A stretch of 11,121 nucleotides of DNA from CAJBIL01 sp044359525 (GCA_044359525.1 JBIKLY010000101.1:1-11121), one strand, 5' to 3'; numbered from the stretch's first letter, positions 1-10,659 are shown. A program made the numbers and translations. The notes: a model not told the origin generated them from the sequence alone.

Positions 1-2
1 TT

Positions 3-1927
<1,925 letters not shown>

Positions 1928-1931
<4 letters not shown>

Positions 1932-2302
1932 ACAAGCGCATTCTGTTGATCGAAGACAACGAGCAAAATCGCTACCTGGCCTCGTTCCTCATGCAGGCCC
2001 GTGGCTGGGAGATGGTGCATGCCGAAGACGGGCCAGGCGGTATCGCGCTGGCCGGCCAGATCGATCCGGCACTGATCCTGCTCGACATCCAGTTGCCCGG
2101 CATGGATGGTTACGCGGTGGCCAGGGCGCTGCGGCTCGATCCGAAGCTGGCTGCGGTCCCGATCATTGCCGTCACCTCCTACGCCATGCCCGGCGACCGG
2201 GAGCGCTGCCTGGCGGCGGGCTGCGACGGCTACATCGAGAAGCCGATCGATCCCGGCACGTTTGCCATCGAGGTGGAGAGTTTTGTGCAGGAGGCCTCAT
2301 GA
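1928..2302 (+). CDS. Single-domain response regulator (DivK-like)
   Basis: This is a stand-alone receiver of 124 aa with no output domain, so it should act by protein contact or as a phosphate shuttle or sink. The acidic pair E9/D10, the phospho-acceptor D53, the switch Thr83 and K105 of the KP motif are all present, so it should be phosphorylatable. The stretch around AVTSYAMPGD (81-90) through GYIEKP (101-106) is close to DivK/CheY-type receivers used in multi-component phosphorelays. The start at 1928 is chosen from its good Shine-Dalgarno sequence and from the receiver fold beginning immediately (MNKRILLIED). It overlaps the kinase stop and the next gene's start by 4 bp each, which implies translational coupling and a shared pathway. 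The upstream kinase is the obvious phosphodonor, but that pairing is an inference. Confidence 0.93.
2289..2294 (+). promoter_or_regulatory. Ribosome binding site of the REC-GGDEF-EAL gene
   Basis: AGGAGG is a perfect Shine-Dalgarno core 4 bases before the ATG at 2299. It lies inside the last codons of the response regulator, as expected for coupled translation. Confidence 0.75.
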
Positions 2303-5070
2303 AACACGTCCTGATTGTGGATGACCGCGAAGACAACCGCTACCTGCTGCGCGCCTTGATGCAGGGGCACGGCTTTGCGGTGGAGGAAGCGGAACACGGC
2401 ACGCAAGCCATGGCCATGGCACGCACGCAGGCGCCCGATCTGGTGATCAGCGATTTGCTGATGCCGGTGATGGATGGCTACACCTTGTTGCGCCAATGGA
2501 AGGCCGACGACCGGCTCAAGCACATCCCCTTCATGGTATACACCGCCACCTACACCCAGGCCAAGGATGAGCGGCTGGCGCTGGACATGGGCGCTGACGC
2601 CTTCCTTGTCAAACCTGCCGAGCCCGATGCCTTTATGCGCCGCGTGGATGATGTTTTGTACGCCGCGTCGCAACGTAAGCCGCACGTTTGCAAACCGGTG
2701 ATCAGCGAACAGGCCAGCTACAAGGTCTACAACGAGGTGCTGGTGAGCAAGCTGGAAAAGCGCAGTGCCCAGCTGGAACAGCATGTGGCAGCGCTGCAAA
2801 AAACGCAGGCGCAAGTGCTGCGCCTGAACCGGCTCTATGCCGCCCTGAGCGAAACCAACCAGGCGATTGTGCATTCTCCGCACAAGGAGCACCTGTTTGA
2901 CGAGTTGTGCCGCATCGCGGTGCAGCGCGGCGGTTTCGCATTGGCCTGGGTCGGCTGGATTGATCCGGCCACGCGGGAACTGGTGCCGGTGGCGCGCAGC
3001 GGTGCCGAGCCGGCCTGGTTTGCGCGTCTCGCACCATTCGGGCAGTCAGTGCCGCCACGCATCCCGGCGGAGCTGGCCTTGGCGCAAGGACAGCTTTATC
3101 TGAACAATGACTTGCAAACCGACCCCGCGCTGGCGCTGATTGCCGACGATTTGCTGCAACACGGATTTCAGTCGGCGGCCAGCTTCCCTTTGTCGGTCGG
3201 CGAACGCCTGCTGGGCAGTGTGTCCCTGTTTGCATGCGAGAAGGACTTCTTCGACCGCGAGTTGCGCGAGCTGGTGACCGAGATGGTGTCGGACGTCGCG
3301 TTTGCCCTGTCGAATTTCGAGAAGGAGGCGCAACGCCAGCAAGCGCTGGAACAACTGCGCGCCAGTGAAGAGGCATGCCGCCTCAACAGCCGCGCGGTAG
3401 AGGCGTCGGCCAACGGCATCATGATCAGCGAGCTACGGGGCGCCGATGTTCCCATCATTTATGCCAACCCGGCCTTCGAGCGCATCACCGGCTACAGCGC
3501 AGCGGAAGTACATGGACGCAATGCGCGCTTCCTGATGGGCACTGACACGGCGCAGCTCGGCTCGCAGGAGATTGGCGCCGCAGTGCGCGATTGCCGTGAG
3601 GGTAGCGCTGTTCTCAGGAACTACCGCAAGGATGGCGCCCTGTTCTGGAACGAGCTGTCGATTGCCCCGGTGCGCAACGCGGCGGGGGAAACCACACATT
3701 TTGTCGGCATCATCAACGACATCACCGAGCGCAAGCAGTACGAGGAGCAACTCGAGCACCAGAACAACCAGGACGCCCTGACTGGCCTGGCCAGCCGAAA
3801 CCTGCTCAAGGAGCGCACCGATCTGGCAATTGCGTTTGCAGCGCGACAGCATCGCACGGTGGCGCTCCTGTTCTTCGATCTCGATCAATTCAAGCGCATC
3901 AACGACAGCCTGGGGCACACCTTTGGGGACGCCATTCTGAAGGCCGTGGCGGACCGGCTGAGTGCCAGCATGCGCGAGCGCGACACCTTGGCGCGTATTG
4001 GTGGCGACGATTTTGTGGTGGTGCTGTCAGACCTGGCCAGCCCGCAGGACGTGCCGCTGCTGGCGGACAAAATCCTGCACCAGATTGCCCTGCCGATCCC
4101 GCTACAGGACCGCGAAATCAGCCTCTCGGCCAGCATGGGCGTGAGCCTGTACCCGCAGGACGGGAATGACTACGACACCCTGCTGCGCAATGCCGACGCG
4201 GCCATGTACCGCGCCAAGGACGCCGGACGCAACACGTTCAGGTTTTATACGGCCGACATGAACGCGCAGGCCCTGCACAAGCTTGAAATGGAAGCGCGCC
4301 TGCGCCATGTCGTGGAACGCAACGAGTTACGGCTGCACTACCAGCCGCTGCTGAGTCTGATTACCAATGAAGTCACCGATGTCGAGGCGCTGATCCGCTG
4401 GCAGGCCGGTGATGGCACGCTGATTTCGCCACTGGACTTCATCCCGCTGGCGGAGGAAACCGGGCTGATCGTGCCGATTGGCCAATGGGTGCTGCGCACT
4501 GCCTGCCAACAGACCCGCCAGTGGCTCGATCAGGGGCTGGAATTGCGCGTCGCGGTGAATCTCTCGACGCGCCAGTTCAGAGACGACAAGCTGGTGCAGA
4601 TCGTGCGCGACGCACTGGCCGAGAGCGGCCTGCCGGCGCGCCTGCTGAAGCTGGAAATCACCGAGGGTGCCGTGATGGATGATGCCGAACAGGCGGTGCG
4701 CATCCTGACAGAACTCAAGGCCCTGGGTCTGGGCATTTCAGTGGATGACTTTGGCACCGGCTATTCATCGCTGGCCTACTTGCAGCGCTTCCCGATTGAT
4801 CAGTTGAAGATTGACCGTTCCTTTGTGAAAGACATCACGCTGGGCGCCGAAAGCGCGTCGATCGTACACAGCATCATCGGGCTGGCGCGCAACCTGCGCT
4901 TGCAGACGGTGGGCGAAGGGGTGGAAACACCCCAGCAGCGTGATTTTTTGCGTGGTGCCGGCTGCGATCTGATGCAGGGTTTCCTGTTCAGCCCTCCCTT
5001 ACCTGCCGCAGAGTTGCCAGCGGTGGTGCAATCGCACCAGGTCAGACGGTCCGCCGGAACCCGCAGCTGA
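2299..5070 (+). CDS. REC-GAF-PAS(LOV-like)-GGDEF-EAL c-di-GMP signalling protein
   Basis: This soluble 923-aa response regulator has c-di-GMP synthesis and breakdown domains as output. Receiver (1-120): D8/D9, phospho-acceptor D52, T82/T84 and K105. A coiled coil (about 145-178) leads to a GAF domain (about 190-340) and then a LOV-like PAS domain (about 360-478). In the PAS, the LOV signature GRNCRFL reads GRNARFL (406-412). GGDEF (about 480-650): D527 metal ligand, N535, D544, a signature at 568-572 reading GGDDF, and an RERD inhibitory I-site at 559-562 in the canonical position. EAL (about 665-905): EAL 696-698, N754, E786, D816/D817 of DDFGTG, K837, E873 and Q893, so all usual phosphodiesterase residues are present. 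No membrane segment is seen. Phosphodiesterase activity is well supported; cyclase activity is uncertain because the fourth signature residue is Asp instead of Glu. It is the last gene of the operon and overlaps the regulator by 4 bp. Confidence 0.95.
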   Translation: MKHVLIVDDREDNRYLLRALMQGHGFAVEEAEHGTQAMAMARTQAPDLVISDLLMPVMDGYTLLRQWKADDRLKHIPFMVYTATYTQAKDERLALDMGADAFLVKPAEPDAFMRRVDDVLYAASQRKPHVCKPVISEQASYKVYNEVLVSKLEKRSAQLEQHVAALQKTQAQVLRLNRLYAALSETNQAIVHSPHKEHLFDELCRIAVQRGGFALAWVGWIDPATRELVPVARSGAEPAWFARLAPFGQSVPPRIPAELALAQGQLYLNNDLQTDPALALIADDLLQHGFQSAASFPLSVGERLLGSVSLFACEKDFFDRELRELVTEMVSDVAFALSNFEKEAQRQQALEQLRASEEACRLNSRAVEASANGIMISELRGADVPIIYANPAFERITGYSAAEVHGRNARFLMGTDTAQLGSQEIGAAVRDCREGSAVLRNYRKDGALFWNELSIAPVRNAAGETTHFVGIINDITERKQYEEQLEHQNNQDALTGLASRNLLKERTDLAIAFAARQHRTVALLFFDLDQFKRINDSLGHTFGDAILKAVADRLSASMRERDTLARIGGDDFVVVLSDLASPQDVPLLADKILHQIALPIPLQDREISLSASMGVSLYPQDGNDYDTLLRNADAAMYRAKDAGRNTFRFYTADMNAQALHKLEMEARLRHVVERNELRLHYQPLLSLITNEVTDVEALIRWQAGDGTLISPLDFIPLAEETGLIVPIGQWVLRTACQQTRQWLDQGLELRVAVNLSTRQFRDDKLVQIVRDALAESGLPARLLKLEITEGAVMDDAEQAVRILTELKALGLGISVDDFGTGYSSLAYLQRFPIDQLKIDRSFVKDITLGAESASIVHSIIGLARNLRLQTVGEGVETPQQRDFLRGAGCDLMQGFLFSPPLPAAELPAVVQSHQVRRSAGTRS

Positions 5071-5085
5071 ATTCTTTGCCCGCCC

Positions 5086-5107
5086 GGTCTCGGCACAACC
5101 CGGGACT
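5086..5107 (+). terminator. Possible hairpin terminator after the signalling operon
   Basis: An 8-bp stem (5086-5093 with 5100-5107, two G-U pairs) closes a 6-base loop in the 66-bp gap between two convergent genes. The two wobble pairs would be A-C mismatches in the opposite transcript, so the hairpin favours the + strand operon. No U-tract follows, so intrinsic termination is doubtful. Confidence 0.3.
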
Positions 5108-5136
5108 CAGTCAGGCGATGTATTGCGGCAGACGGC

Positions 5137-6021
5137 TCATTTTGCCGGGCGCCGGCTGCGCGTCGTTTCCAGATGCTCGCAGAGGCGAGCGGCGCCGTCG
5201 AGCAGACGCGGCGTGTGGCGCTGGATCAGCTCGGGCTGCACGAAGAAAAGGTTGTCGCGCGCCACGGCAGTGATCGACGCCCAGCGTTTCCAGTCGTCAA
5301 GCCACTCGGGGCGCGATTCGCCCATGCCGCTGGCGATGATCGCTTCGGGGTTGGCGGCAATCACCGCCTCAACGGTGACCGTCGGCGCCATTGTTGGCAG
5401 CGCGGCAAAGACGTTCTCGCCGCCGCACAGACGTACGACGTCGGAGATGATCTGCTTGCCGCCGATGGTCATCAGCGGCTGTTTCCATATCTGGTAGAAG
5501 GTGCGCACTGCGGGGAGGCCGGCGTAGCGCTTGTGCAAGCCGGCGAGACGCTCGCGAAACTGTCCGGCGGCGGCGTTGCCGACGGCACTGGTACCGGCCA
5601 GCACGCCAAGGCGTTCGATCTCGCTGGCCACATCGGCGATCCGGTTGGGCTGCGAGATATAGACCGGGAAGCCGAGGCCCCGCAGCTTTTCAATGTGCGC
5701 CGGAGCGTTTCCGCTATGGAAAGAGACAATTAAATCGGGCTTCAGTGCAGCGACCGCTTCGAGGTCGAAACGCGAATAACCGCCGACGCGCGGCAGCTTT
5801 TTCGCCGCCTCGGGATAGTCGCTGTAATCGACGGTACCGACGATTCGCTCACCGGCACCCGCCGCGAACAGTGTCTCGGTGATGTGCGGCGCCAGACTGA
5901 CGATGCGCTTGGCTGGCTGCGCGAGGCGCACCGTCGCGCCCGCATCATCGACCACCGAAACATCAGCGTGGGCAAAATTGGCGGCGGCAAATAAAGCAAT
6001 CGCAAGATGACGTTTCAGCAT
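5137..6021 (-). CDS. btuF: Vitamin B12 ABC transporter substrate-binding protein BtuF
   Basis: This periplasmic corrinoid-binding protein delivers cobalamin or cobinamide to a BtuCD permease. The 294-aa product starts with a short signal peptide (KRH, then a hydrophobic stretch, AHA at 17-19, probable cleavage before D20). It continues with the family pattern AKRIVSLAPHITETLFAAGA (37-56), VDYSDYP (64-70), LPRVGGY (76-82) and LKPDLIV (93-99). E71 and E218 are placed like the two glutamates that dock E. coli BtuF to BtuC (by motif position, not by alignment). ATG 6021 is preferred because a GGAAG lies 5 bases upstream; an in-frame ATG at 6033 would add four residues in front of the signal peptide. 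It is the last gene of the leftward cbiB-cobC-btuF operon and overlaps the cobC end by 7 bp. No permease or ATPase gene is adjacent. Confidence 0.9.
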   Translation of the reverse strand: MLKRHLAIALFAAANFAHADVSVVDDAGATVRLAQPAKRIVSLAPHITETLFAAGAGERIVGTVDYSDYPEAAKKLPRVGGYSRFDLEAVAALKPDLIVSFHSGNAPAHIEKLRGLGFPVYISQPNRIADVASEIERLGVLAGTSAVGNAAAGQFRERLAGLHKRYAGLPAVRTFYQIWKQPLMTIGGKQIISDVVRLCGGENVFAALPTMAPTVTVEAVIAANPEAIIASGMGESRPEWLDDWKRWASITAVARDNLFFVQPELIQRHTPRLLDGAARLCEHLETTRSRRPAK

Positions 6022-7004
6022 GGGGGCTTCCATTCGTTGATTGCCGAGGCAAGGCGCTGCCATTCGGTTTCGTTGCCGGGCAGGCCGAAACGCAGCAATC
6101 CCGCTGTTTCGAAACAACGGATCAGGATGGCGCGGCGGGCGAAGTGTTCGCACAGTGCAGAAACATCCGGCGTTGCTACAGTAGAAAAAAGCGCGGTGCT
6201 GCTGAGCTCGCCGAGCGGCACCAGCAGCGCGGCAAGACGTCGACCTGCGGCCGCCAGTTCGACGCGTGCCTGTGCTTGCCAGGCAGTATCGGCCAGCGCA
6301 CCCGTGGCCACGGCGCGCGCCGGACCGGAAATCGCCCACGGGCCGATGGCTTCACGCAGGCGATCAAGCTTGTCCGTCGCGCCGAAAATGAAACCGACGC
6401 GCGCCCCAGCCAGCCCGAAGAACTTGCCAAGCGAGCGCAGCACGATGAGATTGGGCGCGTCTTCGCTGCCCGCCAGTGGTGCAACGCAGTTGTCGGCATC
6501 GGCGTCGGCAAAGGCTTCATCGACGATCAGCCAGCCGCCCCGGCACTGCAGCTGGGCGGCGGCATCGAGCAGCGCCTCGCGCGGCAATGTCAGCGCCGTC
6601 GGATTGTTCGGATTGCAGAGCACGATATTCGGCGTCGCCGCGGCCAGCGCGCGCGGCAGCGAAGGGAGGCGGCGCAGTCGATGCCCGGCACGTGCCCACG
6701 CTTGTGGATGTTCTTCGTAGATTGGCGAGAGGCACGCGATGGCAGCTGGTAAAAAAAGAGTCGGCAGAATCTGGATGGCGGCCTGCGAGCCTGGCAGGGC
6801 AAGCAGGCGCGGGTTGCCGTAATAGGCGGCAGCCGCCGCTTCAAGGCCATCGTCGTCTTCCGGCAGGCGCTGCCAGCATGCCGGATCGAGTGGCGGCACC
6901 GGATAGCCGTTCGGGTTGATACCGGTCGACAGATCGAGCCAATCTGCCAGTGGAATTTCATACTGTCGCGCAGCGGCGCGCAGCCGGCCGCCGTGTTCAA
7001 GCAC
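6015..7004 (-). CDS. cobC: Threonine-phosphate decarboxylase (CobD/CobC family, PLP-dependent)
   Basis: This is a fold-type I PLP enzyme that decarboxylates L-threonine O-3-phosphate to (R)-1-amino-2-propanol O-2-phosphate, the linker CbiB attaches to the corrin ring. The gene is called cobC in Pseudomonas nomenclature and cobD in Salmonella. The 329-aa protein shows the family start LEHGGRLR (2-9), LDLSTGINPNGYP (23-35), NPNNPT (131-136), DEAF (162-165), the Schiff-base lysine K194 in LRSLGKFFGLAGARVGF, R202, and R305, probably binding the substrate carboxylate. A GTG start at 7004 is chosen because homologues begin at this LEHGG motif. A purine run (GGGGG) sits 7 bases upstream, and the longer frame to 7130 merely reads through the end of cbiB. 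The start overlaps the cbiB stop by 8 bp, so the two are probably translationally coupled. Confidence 0.92.
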   Translation of the reverse strand: MLEHGGRLRAAARQYEIPLADWLDLSTGINPNGYPVPPLDPACWQRLPEDDDGLEAAAAAYYGNPRLLALPGSQAAIQILPTLFLPAAIACLSPIYEEHPQAWARAGHRLRRLPSLPRALAAATPNIVLCNPNNPTALTLPREALLDAAAQLQCRGGWLIVDEAFADADADNCVAPLAGSEDAPNLIVLRSLGKFFGLAGARVGFIFGATDKLDRLREAIGPWAISGPARAVATGALADTAWQAQARVELAAAGRRLAALLVPLGELSSTALFSTVATPDVSALCEHFARRAILIRCFETAGLLRFGLPGNETEWQRLASAINEWKPPC

Positions 7005-7953
7005 GCGCCAGCCCCCAGCAAAGGAACAGCCCGAGCCACAGCACGAGACTGCGCCGCACCAGTTGCAGCACGCGCGCAATATCGGCGCCGGATGCCGGGC
7101 GGCCTTCGCCCAGCGTTGGCCGCGCTTCAAGCTGCCCGTGATAGATCGCCGAACCGCCGAGCACGAGGCCGAGACTGCCTGCCCCCGCCGCCATCACCGG
7201 CCCGGCATTCGGGCTTTCCCAACTTGGCGCTTGCGCGCGCCAACTGGCCAGCGCGCTGCGGGTCTTGCCGAACAGCGCGTAGGAGAGCGCAGTCAGGCGC
7301 GCCGGCACGTAATTCAGCACATCGTCGATGCGCGCCGCTGCCCAGCCAAATTGTAGAAAGCGTTCGTTCTTGTAGCCCCACATCGCGTCGAGCGTGTTGG
7401 CCAGGCGGAAAAGGACGGCACCCGGACCACCGAAAAGCGCAAACCAGAACAACGCGCCAAACACGGCGTCGTTGCCGTTTTCCAGCGTTGATTCGACACA
7501 GGCCTTGGCAACGCCGGATTCGTCAAGTTCGCGGGTGTCGCGCGAGACCATCCAGCCAACGTGCTGGCGCGCAGCGGCGAGATCGCCGGCCACCAGATCA
7601 GCAGCGACACGTAGCGCGTGCTCGGCCAGACTGCGCCCGCCCAGGGCAAGATAGAGCAGGAAAACATCAACAGACCAGCCCAGAACGTTGTGCGGCGTTG
7701 CCCATAAAGCTAGTGCCACGCAGGGCAGAACGATCAGTGCCCAAGCCAGCAGCCCGCTCGCTCGTCGCCATGCGCCACGATTGAAGACACGCTCGATGGC
7801 ATTGGCCAGTGCGCCAAAACCGACCAGTGGATGCCAACGTTTCGCTTCGCCGAGCAGGCGATCGAGGCCGGCGCCGGCAATCGCTGCCAGTGGCAACCAT
7901 AGCGAAACCGGAACGCTGGCCGAGAAGAGTTGGAGGGAAAAGGGAACGGGCAT
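6997..7953 (-). CDS. cbiB: Adenosylcobinamide-phosphate synthase CbiB (CobD in Pseudomonas naming)
   Basis: This integral membrane enzyme joins aminopropanol (phosphate) to the f-side-chain propionate of adenosylcobyric acid, making adenosylcobinamide (phosphate). The product is 318 aa, the usual family length. Conserved blocks are WHPLVGFG (40-47), VESTLENGNDAVFGALFW (153-170), FRLANTLDAMWGYKNERF (182-199), ARIDDVLNYVPARLTA (207-222) and SPNAGPVMAAGAGSLG (247-262). Hydrophobic segments at about 16-30, 66-84, 92-106, 164-181 and 299-315 fit a multi-spanning protein. It is the first gene of the leftward operon and is followed by the gene that makes its co-substrate. The start ATG is at 7953; no strong Shine-Dalgarno sequence precedes it. 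A TAAAAT (7985-7980 on this strand) could be a -10 element, but no good -35 accompanies it. Confidence 0.94.
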   Translation of the reverse strand: MPVPFSLQLFSASVPVSLWLPLAAIAGAGLDRLLGEAKRWHPLVGFGALANAIERVFNRGAWRRASGLLAWALIVLPCVALALWATPHNVLGWSVDVFLLYLALGGRSLAEHALRVAADLVAGDLAAARQHVGWMVSRDTRELDESGVAKACVESTLENGNDAVFGALFWFALFGGPGAVLFRLANTLDAMWGYKNERFLQFGWAAARIDDVLNYVPARLTALSYALFGKTRSALASWRAQAPSWESPNAGPVMAAGAGSLGLVLGGSAIYHGQLEARPTLGEGRPASGADIARVLQLVRRSLVLWLGLFLCWGLARA

Positions 7954-7987
7954 GAGAAAATCAGGGCAACGAAGCCCGGATTTTACG

Positions 7988-9499
<1,512 letters not shown>

Positions 9500-9508
9500 G
9501 CGGAGAAA

Positions 9509-9961
9509 TTACTCGCCGCGCACCAGCAGCAGCGAGGTTTGCGCCTTGCGCACCAGACGCTCGGCGACGCTGCCGACGAAGAAACGCTCCATACCACGAC
9601 TGCCATGCGTGCCGACGACAAGCAGGTCGGCTTTCCATTCGGCTGCCGCAGTAGCCAGCATGTCGGAGACGTGCTTCTCTTCCGATTCGATCAGCATCGT
9701 TTCTGCCTCAACGCCGGCGGCACGTGCGGTATCCGCGGCCTTGCCAAGAAAGCCCTGGGCGCCAAGCCGCATCTTGTATTCCGCCTTGCCAACGCTGTTC
9801 GGCAACATCATTTCCATCTGGCGATGGGCAAAAATCGTTTCATCAACGCCGTGACAAATCACCAACTGCGCGCCGCTGGCTTTGGCCAGATCTATCGCAG
9901 TGCGCAACACCTTGTTGGTCATGAAGCTCTCATCAACTGCCACCATGATTCGCTTGTACAT
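9509..9961 (-). CDS. Universal stress protein, UspA family (ATP-binding type)
   Basis: This is a small cytoplasmic Usp-domain protein of 150 aa, the normal single-domain length. It starts MYKRIMVAVDES, with the nucleotide-binding Asp10, and carries the full ATP-binding signature G-2x-G-9x-G(S): G117, G120, G130, S131 in VVGTHGSRGMERFFVGSVAE. This places it in the ATP-binding branch (UspFG/MJ0577-like) and not the UspA branch. The start at 9961 is preferred over an upstream in-frame start (10009) because CAGGAG lies 6 bases before it and the fold begins there. Usp proteins are typically induced by stress, starvation or oxygen limitation; its direct role here is unknown. It lies inside a cobalamin gene cluster, downstream of cobU on the same strand, and has a spacer with its own probable promoter. 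Confidence 0.93.
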   Translation of the reverse strand: MYKRIMVAVDESFMTNKVLRTAIDLAKASGAQLVICHGVDETIFAHRQMEMMLPNSVGKAEYKMRLGAQGFLGKAADTARAAGVEAETMLIESEEKHVSDMLATAAAEWKADLLVVGTHGSRGMERFFVGSVAERLVRKAQTSLLLVRGE

Positions 9962-9967
9962 TTTTTG

Positions 9968-9973
9968 CTCCTG
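9968..9973 (-). promoter_or_regulatory. Ribosome binding site of the universal stress gene
   Basis: On the minus strand CAGGAG is followed by six bases (CAAAAA) and the ATG at 9961. It decides the start of the stress protein. Confidence 0.75.
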
Positions 9974-9982
9974 ATTCAAAAA

Positions 9983-9995
9983 GTTGTCAGACAAC
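9983..9995. promoter_or_regulatory. 13-bp perfect palindrome, possible operator of the stress gene
   Basis: GTTGTC-A-GACAAC is a perfect 6-1-6 inverted repeat. It fits the TNGT-N3-ACNA pattern of FadR-subfamily GntR operators (known for that family; assignment here is inference). It lies just downstream of the candidate -10 for the stress gene, where a bound repressor would block initiation. Confidence 0.4.
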
Positions 9996-9999
9996 CTGA

Positions 10000-10027
10000 A
10001 CAATACCACTCATTGCACAGGGTGCAA
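10000..10027 (-). promoter_or_regulatory. Candidate sigma70-type promoter for the stress gene
   Basis: Read on the minus strand, TTGCAC (10027-10022), a 16-base spacer and TATTGT (10005-10000) resemble -35 and -10 boxes. The predicted start of transcription falls at about 9993, inside the 13-bp palindrome. The -35 match is weak (three of six). Confidence 0.35.
10013..10027. repeat. 15-bp inverted repeat TTGCAC-AGG-GTGCAA
   Basis: A perfect 6-3-6 inverted repeat starts 10 bases past the cobU stop codon and overlaps the candidate -35 of the stress gene. It could be an activator site or a small hairpin at the end of the cobU message. No U-tract follows on the minus strand, so it is a poor terminator. 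Confidence 0.4.
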
Positions 10028-10037
10028 ATACCCACCG

Positions 10038-10583
10038 CTATTTGAGAACCAGCGGCAAGCCAGCGGCCACCAGAGTGACTTTTTCGGACAGCGCCGCAAC
10101 CCGCTGGTTCAGCCGCCCCTGCTCGTCAGCGAACAGCCTTGAAACCGCCGCCATCGGCACCACGCCCCAGCCGACTTCATTCGAAACAATGATGATATGG
10201 CCGGGCAGTTGCGGCAAGGTATCGATCAAGGCTTGCAGTTCGCCAAAAAACCGGGGACAGACCACGGTTAACCCAGCCTCCGCCTGTCGTGCGGCATCCC
10301 CGGCAAAGAGCAAGTTCGATAGCCACAGCGTCAGACAATCGACCAGCAGGCAAACATCCGGCGCGGCGTGCCGGCGCAAGGTGGCAGCCAGTTCGAGCGG
10401 TGATTCAACGAGACCCCAGTGCGCCGGGCGTCGCGCCCGGTGGTGCGCGATACGCTGCGACATTTCACCGTCCAGCGCCTGCGCGGTCGCCACGTAAACC
10501 ACACGTAAACCGCTCTCCGCCGCCCGTTGCTCGGCCAGCAGACTCTTGCCCGAACGGGCGCCGCCAATGATCAGTTCTCGCAT
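10038..10583 (-). CDS. cobU: Adenosylcobinamide kinase / GTP:adenosylcobinamide-phosphate guanylyltransferase
   Basis: This bifunctional enzyme (CobU in Salmonella, CobP in Pseudomonas) phosphorylates adenosylcobinamide and then transfers GMP to it, giving adenosylcobinamide-GDP, the activated half of the nucleotide loop. The 181-aa length is normal for the family. Visible motifs are the P-loop GGARSGKS (7-14, K13), the RIAHHRARRP block (44-53) whose histidines H47/H48 include the probable guanylylated residue, VDCLTLWLSN (81-90), VSNEVGWGVVPM (133-144) and the GRLNQRVA tail (156-163). Both activities should be intact. ATG 10583 follows a weak ribosome site. The gene is divergent from cobT, whose product works on the other half of the same pathway, with 76 bp between them. 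The stress protein gene follows on the same strand. Confidence 0.95.
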   Translation of the reverse strand: MRELIIGGARSGKSLLAEQRAAESGLRVVYVATAQALDGEMSQRIAHHRARRPAHWGLVESPLELAATLRRHAAPDVCLLVDCLTLWLSNLLFAGDAARQAEAGLTVVCPRFFGELQALIDTLPQLPGHIIIVSNEVGWGVVPMAAVSRLFADEQGRLNQRVAALSEKVTLVAAGLPLVLK

Positions 10584-10626
10584 GAAGCAAAGCTTAGCAC
10601 GGTGCGTTTGCGCCGATGCTGCGGCG

Positions 10627-10632
10627 TATAAT
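10627..10632 (+). promoter_or_regulatory. -10 box upstream of cobT
   Basis: A perfect TATAAT lies 27 bases before the cobT ATG in the 76-bp gap between divergent cobU and cobT. No convincing -35 is present at 16-18 bp. The leader would be about 20 nt, too short for a riboswitch. Confidence 0.5.
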
Positions 10633-10659
10633 TCGCGCTTTCACCCGCCCCGGATCGTC

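Noticed and set aside
2230..2892. Minus-strand open frame across the regulator / GGDEF-EAL junction (220 codons)
   Set aside because: It is antisense to two receivers with full motif sets and has no independent support.
7005..7130. N-terminal extension of the threonine-phosphate decarboxylase frame to an ATG at 7130
   Set aside because: The extra 42 residues run through the cbiB coding end, are cysteine- and arginine-rich, and precede the conserved family start LEHGG.
7688..7987. Upstream extension of the cobQ frame by up to 100 codons
   Set aside because: Most of it is antisense to cbiB with no CobQ homology. Only the last ATG of the extension (7952) is a credible alternative start, and this is noted with the gene.
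9500..9520. Possible bidirectional terminator between cobQ and the stress gene
   Set aside because: Only weak GC pairing (GCGG with CCGC) is visible in and around the 9-bp gap, with no U-tract on either side.
10584..10659. Cobalamin riboswitch or operator between cobU and cobT
   Set aside because: The 76-bp gap is too short for the riboswitch and shows no B12-box-like sequence or clear palindrome; only the TATAAT box stands out.
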